From NCBI GenBank assembly GCA_025642075.2, contig JAODUO010000884.1:16001-80000 (forward strand): a DNA stretch of 64,000 nt, in the 5' to 3' direction. Shown here in pieces: positions 49,098-58,448 of this stretch. A program made the translations under genes and the position numbers. How positions within the stretch are numbered: the stretch's first letter is position 1; every line of letters starts with the position of its first letter. Source of the DNA: Ridgeia piscesae. Its lineage: Eukaryota > Annelida > Polychaeta > Sabellida > Siboglinidae. The notes under the pieces are model-generated. The model was given only the letters and a program-made list of their open reading frames with translations, did not search any database and was not told the DNA's origin.

Positions 49098-49747
49098 CTC
49101 GTAAAGCGGACTTAACATGTAAACGTAAGCGTTGTCACCTTTTTGTTAGAAATGTATTCGAAAACACATTCCTCCAGAACGCAAAAATCAGAGAGGGCCT
49201 GTATAATGGCAACAGTTCCTGCGGCAAACGGGTGCGCACATTTATATAAGTGGTGCAATTGTCATGCTTTTATCCGGCAGAGTGCGATTAAAAAAGTGCC
49301 TTAGCAAACCAGACTACTTCCCGCGCTACGGATTTCCTGTTAACCGTTTTGCTGCCATGGCCAACACCATTTCCCTGCCGATTTCTGAGGCTTTGCCGAC
49401 GCTGGCAGGCTGAGTGACAGAATGGCTCAGCGGCGTCGGCCAGTTAGTATTACTGATTGCGAGACATTAGTTAGTAGTCGCCGGACACAACCCGGACATT
49501 ACCCATAGTAGCTCGGCTAGCAAGTTTGTCCTGCCAAGCAGCCGTACGCAAAGGGATTTTTTTAAAGAGCGAAGCTTCCGTTCAACGTTTCCTTTCTGTT
49601 GTGAATGATACTGGTACGAATGAAACGGAAAGCCTCCATCCACAAATGAGTTACGAACTGAGATTCTTGGTATGAATGATATCGGACACCCCAAATATAA
49701 TTAGTAATTATAATCATGTAGTAATGCAATCCTGTTTTGTTTTGCAG
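49098..49747. other. No supported gene; intron upstream of the first distal EGF exon
   Basis: A minus frame at 49467-49694 (76 codons) and broken frames beyond it resemble decayed transposon coding sequence, but no motif is recognisable. Confidence 0.45.
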
Positions 49748-49867
49748 AATTTAGTGGAAATAACTTCTGCAAGTCAGATCCGTGTCAGAATGGCGCAGTT
49801 TGCAATACTACCGCCAGTGGATACACGTGCAGATGCAATAATTATTATATTGGGAAGAACTGTGATA
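49748..49867 (+). CDS. EGF-like exon, first of the distal array
   Basis: A 120-base exon, phase 1-1, acceptor TTTTGCAG, donor GTAAGT. The EGF cysteine pattern is complete (C-x4-C-x5-C-x8-C-x-C-x8-C). Relative to the 111-base copies it has three extra codons before the first cysteine (FSGNN). It shares NYYIGKNC and GYTCRC with the others but is the most divergent member of the distal array, so it may be the array's ancestral unit. It lies between the two copies of the 1.73-kb segmental duplication. Confidence 0.85.
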
Positions 49868-49989
49868 GTAAGTATTATTTTATTATATACATATATGTAC
49901 CTACAGGAGACCGACCGCTGATTTTCCAATTATGTCTGTTATACAAATATACACTACGTACTAAAATATTGCTATGCTATCTAAATCTT

Positions 49990-50415
49990 CTTCGCTTTTT
50001 CCCACTAGGTGGGGTCAGCGACCCGAATTCTTGATTTCCAGAATGTTCTGTCCTGTGCATCCTCCGGGGTCATCCGCAGTTCCTACATATCCCGTCGGAC
50101 GCAAACCATCCATCTCACTCTTGGTCTCCGTCTTGGTCTTTTTCCTGGCACTATCATATCAACAATTTATCTCATTTCATTGATTTCTTCCATTCTCTGC
50201 ATGTGTCTTATTTCTCTTACTTTATCTTGTATGCTATTCACTCCTAGCTCCTTTCTGAAGTCCTCACTCTTTACTTTGTCTCTCAGTGTTACACCTTTAA
50301 TTGTTCTCAAAATCCTCATCTCATCGTTTTCTCGAGAATCTGTTCTTCCTTTTTTCCAACTGTCCAATATTCTGCTCCATACAGAAGTACTGGTACAATG
50401 ACAGTCATGTAGACC
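49990..50415 (-). pseudogene. RTE/BovB-like LINE, C-terminal tail fragment
   Basis: On the minus strand the sequence reads DSRENDEMRILRTIKGVTLR, KSEDFRKELGV, SIQDKVREIRHMQR, then VPGKRPRRRPR, the conserved tail after the RT in RTE/BovB-type elements (R-L-R-W-x-G-H and PGKRPRGRP blocks in degenerate form). The 5' part is missing. It lies in the intron after the EGF exon at 49748. Confidence 0.65.
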
Positions 50416-50667
50416 TAGGTTGATTGAACTTGTAATAGATCACGTCTATGGACAAGCTCACATTGTTATGTATCAAGACTGTAGATGGACTGAACTTAAT
50501 TGTAGTTGATCAAGTCTATAGACAAACTGAAATTGGACTTAAATGTAATAGTGGCAGCATAATCATGCTAACTTTAATACTCGTTTAAGTTACGGTAAAC
50601 TTTCACTGGATAGTGTTAGTCGAATAATTGTTGTTAGTTTATGCTTTTCGAATTATAAGGAGGGAGA

Positions 50668-50867
50668 TGTTACGTGACTGTGTCCAAGACATGCTGCCAT
50701 CTAGCGCATGGCAGCGCCACTATAAAATATAGTTGTCGGTTGGAGATGACGCGTCAGAAGCACATGGTTGACTGCTAGAGACGATTGGTAGTAAATTAAA
50801 TACAGATGGAATCCAGTCACGTAGTCGATTCATTAGTATGGATAGTCGTGACCACCCGAAACGAAAC
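50668..50867 (+). repeat. Gypsy LTR copy carried by the segmental duplication
   Basis: It keeps the TGTTACGTGACTG start that the 47609 LTR has lost, but otherwise matches that LTR better than the 5' LTR. It has no gag-pol of its own and is preceded by the Gypsy 3' tail, so it is not a recombination-born solo LTR. Confidence 0.8.
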
Positions 50868-51356
50868 CAGCGCGACGAAACCGGTACCTCGTAATGAACT
50901 CGGCGTCGTCGTAGATTTCGAAGGGGTGTGACCTGTCCCTAAACACTCGCTCTCTGTGCAATCCTCGATCGTCTTGCTGCGTTATTCGGTCGATGTACAA
51001 GTCGTAATGCCGCCATTTTGAAATTGCCTAAGAACAACTTAGTGGATTTATCCCATGCGGGTAGGTGGAGTAAGCTAGGTAGTGCATAGCGTCTACAGCG
51101 CAGTCTAAGTAGGGGACAGGAAACGCAACATTGTCTATGGTAACCTTCTTAGCGCTAGGTAAATGTAGACTACATGAAACTGGCCACAGGTATATATTAA
51201 ATTGCTGTCCAGCATGAGAAATGTATTGTGATAGGGTTTTTACGCATTTCACCTTGGTTTCTTTGACCGCCAACTGTGCAACTCAGAGAGTCTGCACCGG
51301 GCATGCCACGTGCAACCTTAGCTATCGTAATCTGATTCCCAACGGGTATTTGCATC

Positions 51357-51960
51357 TCACTCATTTGTAGCCGTTAGTAGCGCAATAAATTGCTGTGCAA
51401 AAATGAAAGGTATTGTGAAAGCGCCTTTGCATATTTCAACTTTGCTTCTTTGATGGCGCAATGTAGAGAGGCTGGGCAGGGTCGGGCATCTGTGTGACAC
51501 ACAGGCGAAACCTGTTGGTAACGTCGTTTGCGAAACCTCAATGTCATATTTATGTTCTGTAGAAAATGACAAGACTTTACACTTTGTGACTAAGAACTTA
51601 TCTCCGTTTTTTGTAGCAGACTTGAAGAATGTTGAACAATTATTCTTAAAGTTGAACATGTTTCTCATGGATGTGACATCAAACCTTTGTCTAATCATGT
51701 CCTCCCATTAGGAATGCAACTCAACAACTTCCCTCTTTCTTGGTAATTTTCCAGTTACGCCAAAGTCACGGTCACATGGCAAATAACTGTTTCCCAGGAA
51801 GACGATGCACAACCTTGCCGAATCTACCATTCAGTACCAATGTCTGAAGGTAGTTCACCATGGTGTACGTGATTGTGGTGTTGTCCTGTACAACCATCTG
51901 TGAACACGTAGGGTGTTCTCACTTTATCTTAGATACTGCTACGTATGTAATGTGAAAGAC
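51357..51960 (-). pseudogene. Second copy of the relic minus-strand frame
   Basis: Duplicate of 48294-48900 within segmental duplication copy 2. Frame 51698-51357 has a few substitutions and a two-base difference near 51400 that changes the C terminus. Confidence 0.4.
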
Positions 51961-52523
51961 AGCTTACAACTTCATTTACACCTCGCTTGGGTTGTGTCTC
52001 CGACCACGTGTACATTTTACTTTTGCCTGTTTTAGCAGAATTAACTCCGAACACAAACAACCACTACAATTCGTGCAAAAACTACAATTCGTGCAAAAAC
52101 TGAAAATCGAAACATTGTGGAGTTGGGCCCTTTTTAGAATTCACGTATTCACTTGACAGCAAATAGAGTGCATATTGTAAACAAATCATTCATGGATATG
52201 TTAGTATTTACATGTTATGGAATGATATTATGATAAAACACTGAAGCTGTCATGAAGACAACGTAGTAAAAGAACAATGTCAAAATTGTGAAATAACAAC
52301 TACGCTAGAAAGGTCATGTAAAATAAAAATGGAACATACTGTTTGTACGATAAAGTATTGTTGGAGCGATACATTTGGACAAATACACCGGAAATAAAGG
52401 TAATAGACAATGTTGTCAACACATCTGATTCTTTTAATGAATCGGATAAAAAATGGACTCTTCTTATTTTGATTATAATAAATAAAACGGTAGTAATATA
52501 ATTCCATTTTATTGATTTTACAG

Positions 52524-52634
52524 AACGTGATTTCTGCAAGTCAACGCCGTGTCAAAATGCAGGAGTTTGCAGAAATACCGCCAACGGATACACGTGCAGA
52601 TGCAAGAATGATTATATTGGGAAGAACTGTGATA
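52524..52634 (+). CDS. EGF-like exon, distal array copy 2
   Basis: A 111-base exon, phase 1-1, acceptor GATTTTACAG. Six cysteines in the pattern C-x4-C-x5-C-x8-C-x-C-x8-C, with core CKSTPCQNAGVC and CRCKNDYIGKNC. The donor is GTGTGT, weaker than the GTGAGT of the other copies, so skipping of this exon is conceivable. The upstream intron (from about 52160) is homologous to introns before the later copies. No stops. Confidence 0.82.
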
Positions 52635-52889
52635 GTGTGTATTATTATTACTATGTATAATGTTGTTAATATATTTTCAGAAACTCATATAAATACAAAA
52701 TTTTACATGGCTAATGGTTGTAAATAATATAGCAAGTGCATTACATAGATGTATTGTTTATTATAAACAATTCTTGTATGAATATGTTAATATTGCACAT
52801 CTTATGGAATCGGTTAAAATGGACTCGTCTTGGTTTGGTTATAATAAACAAAACGGTAGTAATATAATTCCATTTTATTGATTTTACAG

Positions 52890-53000
52890 AACGTGATTTC
52901 TGCAAGTCAACGCCGTGTCAAAATGCAGGAGTTTGCAGAAATACCGCCAACGGATACACGTGCAGATGCAAGAATGATTATATTGGGAAGAATTGTGAAA
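52890..53000 (+). CDS. EGF-like exon, distal array copy 3
   Basis: 111 bases, phase 1-1, acceptor GATTTTACAG, donor GTGAGT. The protein is the same as copy 2 except that the last codon is GAA. It is only 255 bases from copy 2 and starts the first of the roughly 1.9-kb tandem units. The near identity to its neighbours over exon and intron indicates recent duplication or gene conversion. Confidence 0.85.
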
Positions 53001-53113
53001 GTGAGTTATCTGTGATTGTTATAGTGAGTTATTATAGTGAGTGAGTTATAGTTATTAGTATTATTATGTATATTGTTTTGATACATTTTCATAAACTCGT
53101 ATCAATAAATGTT

Positions 53114-54629
53114 ATAATAATAATAATAATGACTTCTTTTGCGCCAATATCCTCAAAGATCAAGCTCAGTGGCGCGACAAAACCAAGGGATTAAGCAAAC
53201 TCGTAATCGTAAAATCAGTCGTCAATTGATGGATGAAGAAGCTAGGAGCTAAGGAGGATAGGCAGCATTAAAGAGAAAGGTTTTTAGACGTCGGCGGAAT
53301 GAAACTATATTACCTTCTGATTTAACACTTGCAGGAAGCGAATTCCACACCGTTGGTGCGGCAACGGAGAAAGCACGGGTCCCGGCTTTCGTTTTCACCC
53401 GAGGAATGTAATAATAATAATAATAATAATGACTTCTTATGCGCCAATGTCACCCAAGATCAAACTCAGTGGCGCGAAAAAACCAAGGGGTTAAGCAATT
53501 GCGTCAACGTAGAACAGTGCGTGAGTCGTTGATGGGTGGATAGGCAGCATTAAGGAGGATAGGCAGCATTAAGGAGGATGGGCAGCATTAAAGAGATATG
53601 TTTTTAGACGTCGGCGGAAAGAAAGTATATTACCTTCTGATTTGACACTGACAGGAAGCGAATTTCACAGAGTTGGTGCAGCAACCGAGAAAGCTCGGGT
53701 CCCAGCTTTCGTCTTAACCCGAGGGATGTAAAGTGGGTTACTACTGGTTGAGCGTAGCTCTCTGGAATTCCTTGCTGGAGTTAGCATTGAGTTTAGATAT
53801 GTTGGTTGTTTAGATGCGAGTGCTTGATAGGATATTGTGCAAATCTTGAAAATAATGCGATAGTGCACAGGGAGCCAGTGCAATGATTTTAGAAGCGGCA
53901 CCGATCTAGAAAAACGAGGAGAACGCGTAACTACCCTTGCCAAGCAGTTCTGGACACGTTGAAGTCTTGCAATATCCTTGTTCGCAGTATTGTATTGATA
54001 AAAATCTGCGAATACAACGAAGATCACGGATATGGTAGAAACAGCAACGGCATGTTTTTATATGTGCTGTTTGAAATTGAAGCTTTCGTCAAAGTTAACT
54101 CCTATATTGGAAACTGAGGGGGCTGGTGTTACACTCTGATTTAGGATATGTGTCGGGAAAAAGCCGTCGAGTTTTGCACGCTGCGTTACGGTACCAATGA
54201 TGATAAATTCGGTCTTGTTTGCATTTAACTTTAGTTTACTAGTTTTCATCCAAAGGGAGACATCTTGGAGACAATCCCTGAGCTGGTTTAAGGAGCGGTA
54301 AGCATCTGGTGTAGTCAACGAAATGTAGATTTGGGTGTCATCGGCATAAAGGTGATGATCCAAGTTGTGTCCTTGGATAACATAGCTTAAAGGTGTTGTG
54401 TATAAAGTGAAAAGCAAAGGCCCCAAAACAGAACCCTGTGGGACACCACATGACGTGGGCAACATGTCTGAAAAGCAGTTACCTATTTTAATGGCTTGCT
54501 GTCTGTCAGTAAGATATGAAGTAAACCAGCTCAGGACTGTGCCAGATATGCCGTACCATGTTGATAGACGTGTAATGAGAATATTGTGGTCGATGGTGTC
54601 GAAAGCGGCGGATAGGTCAAGCAGGGTCA
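53114..54629 (-). mobile_element. Family A LINE pieces in unit 1
   Basis: Two 3' ends are stacked head to tail on the minus strand. 53408-53114 has only the C-terminal/3' region with a TTATTA tail. 54629-53409 runs from LLDLSAAFDTIDHNI through YADDT and the C-terminal tail to its own (ATT)n tail. The second is truncated inside the RT at the point where intron sequence resumes. One frame break near 54050 removes the start of the thumb (SKHAVAV to FVVFADFYQY). Confidence 0.88.
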
Positions 54630-54849
54630 CGCTAGAAAGGTCATGTAAAATAAAAATGGTACATACTGTTTGTAGGATAAAGTATTGTTGGAGCGATACA
54701 TTTGGACAAATACACCGGAAATAAAGGTAATAGACAATGTTGTCAACACATCTGATTCTTGTAATGAATCGGATAAAAATGGACTCTTCTTATTTTGATT
54801 ATAATAAATAAAACGGTAGTAATATAATTCCATTTTATTGATTTTACAG

Positions 54850-54960
54850 AACGTGATTTCTGCAAGTCAACGCCGTGTCAAAATGCAGGAGTTTGCAGAA
54901 ATACCGCCAACGGATACACGTGCAGATGCAAGAATTATTATATTGGGAAGAATTGTGATA
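54850..54960 (+). CDS. EGF-like exon, distal array copy 4
   Basis: 111 bases, phase 1-1, acceptor GATTTTACAG, donor GTGAGT. It differs from copy 3 by Asp to Tyr in KNYYIGKNC, shared with copy 5. It starts the second tandem unit (54850-56748). All six cysteines are present, no stop. Confidence 0.85.
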
Positions 54961-55028
54961 GTGAGTATTAGTATTATTATATATATTGTTTTGATACATT
55001 TTCATAAACTCGTATCAATAATTATTTT

Positions 55029-56528
55029 AATAATAATGACTTCTTTTGCGCCAATATCCTCGAAGATCAAGCTCAGTGGCGCGACAAAACCAAGGGGTTA
55101 AGCAAACTCGTAATCGTAAAACGATGAGTCAGTCGTCAATTGATGGATGAAGAAGCTAGGAGCTAAGGAGGATAGGCAGCATTAAAGAGATAGGTTTTTA
55201 GACGTCGGCGGAATGAAACTATATTACCTTCTGATTTAACACTGGCAGGAAGCGAATTCCACACCGTTGGTGCGGCAACGGAGAAAGCTCGGGTCCCGGC
55301 TTTCGTTTTCACCCGAGGAATGTAATAATAATAATAATAATGACTTCTTATGCGCCAATATCATCCAAGATCAAGCTCAGTGGCGCGACAAAACCAAGGT
55401 GTTAAGCAATTGCGTAAACGTAGAACAGTGCGTGAGTCGTTGATGGATGGACGAAGGTTCTAGGAAGCTAAGGAGGATAGGCAGCATTAAAGAGATATGT
55501 TGTTAGACGTCGGCGGAAAGAAACTATATTACCTTCTGATTTGACACTGACAGGAAGCGAATTTCACAGAGTTGGTGCAGCAACCGAGAAAGCTCGGGTC
55601 CCAGCTTTCGTCTTAACCCGAGGGATGTAAAGTGGGTTACTACTGGTTGAGCGTAGCTCTCTGGAATTCCTTGCTGGAGTTAGCATTGAGTTTAGATATG
55701 TTGGTTGTTTAGATGCGAGTGCTTGATAGGATATTGTGCAAATCTTGAAAATAATGCGATAGTGCACAGGGAGCCAGTGCAATGATTTTAGAAGCGGCAC
55801 CGATCTAGAAAAACGAGGAGAACGCGTAACTACCCTTGCCAAGCAGTTCTGGACACGTTGAAGTCTTGCAATATCCTTGTTCGCAGTATTGTATTGATAA
55901 AAATCTGCGAATACAACGAAGATCACGGATATGGTAGAAACAGCAACGGCATGTTTTTATATGTGCTGTTTGAAATTGAAGCTTTCGTCAAAGTTAACTC
56001 CGAGATTTGAAACTGAGGGGGCTGGTGTTACACTCTGATTTAGGATATGTGTCGGGAAAAAGCCGTCGAGTTTTGCACGCTGCGTTACGGTACCAATGAT
56101 GATAAATTCGGACTTGTTTGCATTTAACTTTAGTTTACTATTTTTCATCCAAAGGGAGACATCTTGGAGACAATCCCTGAGCTGGTTTAAGGAGCGGTAA
56201 GCATCTGGTGTAGTCAACGAAATGTAGATTTGGGTGTCATCGGCATAAAGGTGATGATCCAAGTTGTGACCTTGGATAACATAGCTTAAAGGTGTTGTGT
56301 ATAAAGTGAAAAGCAAAGGCCCCAAAACAGAACCCTGTGGGACACCACATGACGTGGGCAACATGTCTGAAAAGCAGTTACCTATTTTAATGGCTTGCTG
56401 TCTGTCAGTAAGATATGAAGTAAACCAGCTCAGGACTGTGCCAGATATGCCGTACCATGTTGATAGACGTGTAATGAGAATATTGTGGTCGATGGTGTCG
56501 AAAGCGGCGGATAGGTCAAGCAGGGTCA
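55029..56528 (-). mobile_element. Family A LINE pieces in unit 2
   Basis: Copy of the unit 1 arrangement (3'-end fragment 55322-55029 and longer piece 56528-55323), with a few substitutions. Confidence 0.88.
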
Positions 56529-56748
56529 CGCTAGAAAGGTCATGTAAAATAAAAATGGTACATACTGTTTGTAGGATAAAGTATTGTTGGAGCGATACAT
56601 TTGGACAAATACACCGGAAATAAAGGTAATAGACAATGTTGTCAACACATCTGATTCTTGTAATGAATCGGATAAAAATGGACTCTTCTTATTTTGATTA
56701 TAATAAATAAAACGGTAGTAATATAATTCCATTTTATTGATTTTACAG

Positions 56749-56859
56749 AACGTGATTTCTGCAAGTCAACGCCGTGTCAAAATGCAGGAGTTTGCAGAAA
56801 TACCGCCAAAGGATACACGTGCAGATGCAAGAATTATTATATTGGGAAGAATTGTGATA
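56749..56859 (+). CDS. EGF-like exon, distal array copy 5
   Basis: 111 bases, phase 1-1, acceptor GATTTTACAG, donor GTGAGT. Almost identical to copy 4; one change turns Asn to Lys in TAKGYTC. It starts the third, partial tandem unit, whose LINE insert is internally deleted and runs into an older LINE. Confidence 0.85.
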
Positions 56860-58090
56860 GTGAGTATTAGTATTATTATATATATTGTTTTGATACATTT
56901 TCATAAACTCGTATCAATAATTATTTTAATAATAATGACTTCTTTTGCGCCAATATCCTCGAAGATCAAGCTCAGTGGCGCGACAAAACCAAGGGGTTAA
57001 GCAAACTCGTAATCGTAAAACTATGAATCAGTCGTCAATTGATGGATGAAGAAGCTAGGAGCTAAGGAGGATAGGCAGCATTAAAGAGATAGGTTTTTAG
57101 ACGTCGGCGGAATGAAACTATATTACCTTCTGATTTAACACTGGCAGGAAGCGAATTCCACACCGTTGGTGCGGCAACGGAGAAAGCTCGGGTCCCGGCT
57201 TTCGTTTTCACCCGAGGAATGTAATAATAATAATAATAATAATGACTTCTTATGCGCCAATATCATCCAAGATCAAGCTCAGTGGCGCGACAAAACCAAG
57301 GTGTTAAGCAATTGCGTAAACGTAGAACAGTGCGTGAGTCGTTGATGGATGGACGAAGGTTCTAGGAAGCTAAGGAGGATAGGCAGCATTAAAGAGATAT
57401 GTTGTTAGACGTCGGCGGAAAGAAACTATATTACCTTCTGATTTGACACTGACAGGAAGCGAATTTCACAGAGTTGGTGCAGCAACCGAGAAAGCTCGGG
57501 TCCCAGCTTTCGTCTTAACCCGAGGGATGTAAAGTGGGTTACTACTGGTTGAGCGTAGCTCTCTGGAATTCCTTGCTGGAGTTAGCATTGAGTTTAGATA
57601 TGTTGGTTGTTTAGATGCGAGTGCTTGATAGGATATTGTGCAAATCTTGAAAATAATGCGATAGTGCACAGGGAGCCAGTGCAATGATTTTAGAAGATTT
57701 TTCATCCAAAGGGAGACATCTTAGAGACAATCCCTGAGCTGGTTTAAGGAGCGGTAAGCATCTGGTGTAGTCAACGAAATGTAGATTTGGGTGTCATCGG
57801 CATAAAGGTGATGATCCAAGTTGTGTCCTTGAATAACATAGCTTAAAGGTGTTGTGTATAAAGTGAAAAGCAAAGGCCCCAAAACAGAACCCTGTGGGAC
57901 ACCACATGACGTGGGCAACATGTCTGAAAAGCAGTTACCTATTTTAATGGCTTGCTGTCTGTCAGTAAGATATGAAGTAAACCAGCTCAGGACTGTGCCA
58001 GATATGCCGTACCATGTTGATAGACGTGTAATGAGAATATTGTGGTCGATGGTGTCGAAAGCGGCGGATAGGTCAAGCAGGGTCACGGCG
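56749..58090 (+). repeat. Tandem unit 3 (partial)
   Basis: Matches units 1 and 2 up to about 57695, lacks about 430 bases of the LINE thumb, then matches again to 58087. There it continues into LINE sequence that units 1 and 2 lack, so this unit preserves the LINE's original 5' extension. Confidence 0.85.
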
Positions 58091-58448
58091 GTAACTTTTC
58101 CATTGTCGATGTTAAGGTTAATGTCATTGTGTATTTTTAAAAGAGCAGTTTCTGTAGAATGAAATTGTTTATATGCAGACTGCGACACATTGGATAGACC
58201 ATTTTTGTATATGTGAGATCTGAGACGATTAGCTACAACCTTTTCAAGTATTTTTGAGATGAAGCTTAGGCTGGAAATAGGTTTGTAACTGTTTAATTCT
58301 TCTTTAGGCAGAGTTGGTTTCTTAAGAACTGGATTAACATGGGCACATTTAAAATCGTCAGGGAAAAAAGCCTTAGCATAATGATTCATTTATGATGTCT
58401 GTTATTGGTTTAATTAATACGTCAATGCATGCTTTCAGTAGTATGGTG
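56928..58448 (-). mobile_element. Family A LINE pieces in unit 3, extended 5'
   Basis: 3'-end fragment 57222-56928, then a copy at 58448-57223 that lacks part of the thumb at 57695 but reaches further 5' through SYKPISSLSFISKILEK to TILLKACIDVLIKPITDIIN, where it abuts an older LINE copy in the same orientation. Confidence 0.85.

Larger units (their letters stand above)
50423..52158. repeat. Segmental duplication, copy 2
   Basis: Same order as copy 1: Gypsy 3' tail, polypurine tract, LTR (50668-50867), Harbinger N-terminal remnant, minus-strand relic frame, and the GGGCCC terminus. Beyond ATTCACTTGAC the two copies diverge at once, marking the breakpoint. Confidence 0.88.
52890..54849 (+). 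repeat. Tandem unit 1: EGF exon plus intron with two LINE pieces
   Basis: The unit is EGF exon, short intron start, a 3'-end LINE fragment (53114-53408), a longer LINE piece (53409-54629), then the intron end from GCTAGAAAGGTCATG to the next acceptor. Length 1960. Confidence 0.88.
54850..56748 (+). repeat. Tandem unit 2
   Basis: Same structure, length 1899, nearly identical to unit 1 including the LINE/intron breakpoint GGTCACG/CTAGAAAGG (56528). Unit 1 has an extra repeated AAGGAGGATAGGCAGCATT near 53550 and a longer stretch after its EGF exon. Confidence 0.9.

Noticed and set aside
50668..50867. Independent solo LTR
   Set aside because: It is preceded by the Gypsy 3' internal tail and followed by the same flank as the 3' LTR, so it came with the segmental duplication.
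54398..58162. Plus-strand frames of about 105 codons repeated three times
   Set aside because: Antisense to the LINE RT palm; they repeat only because the LINE pieces do.
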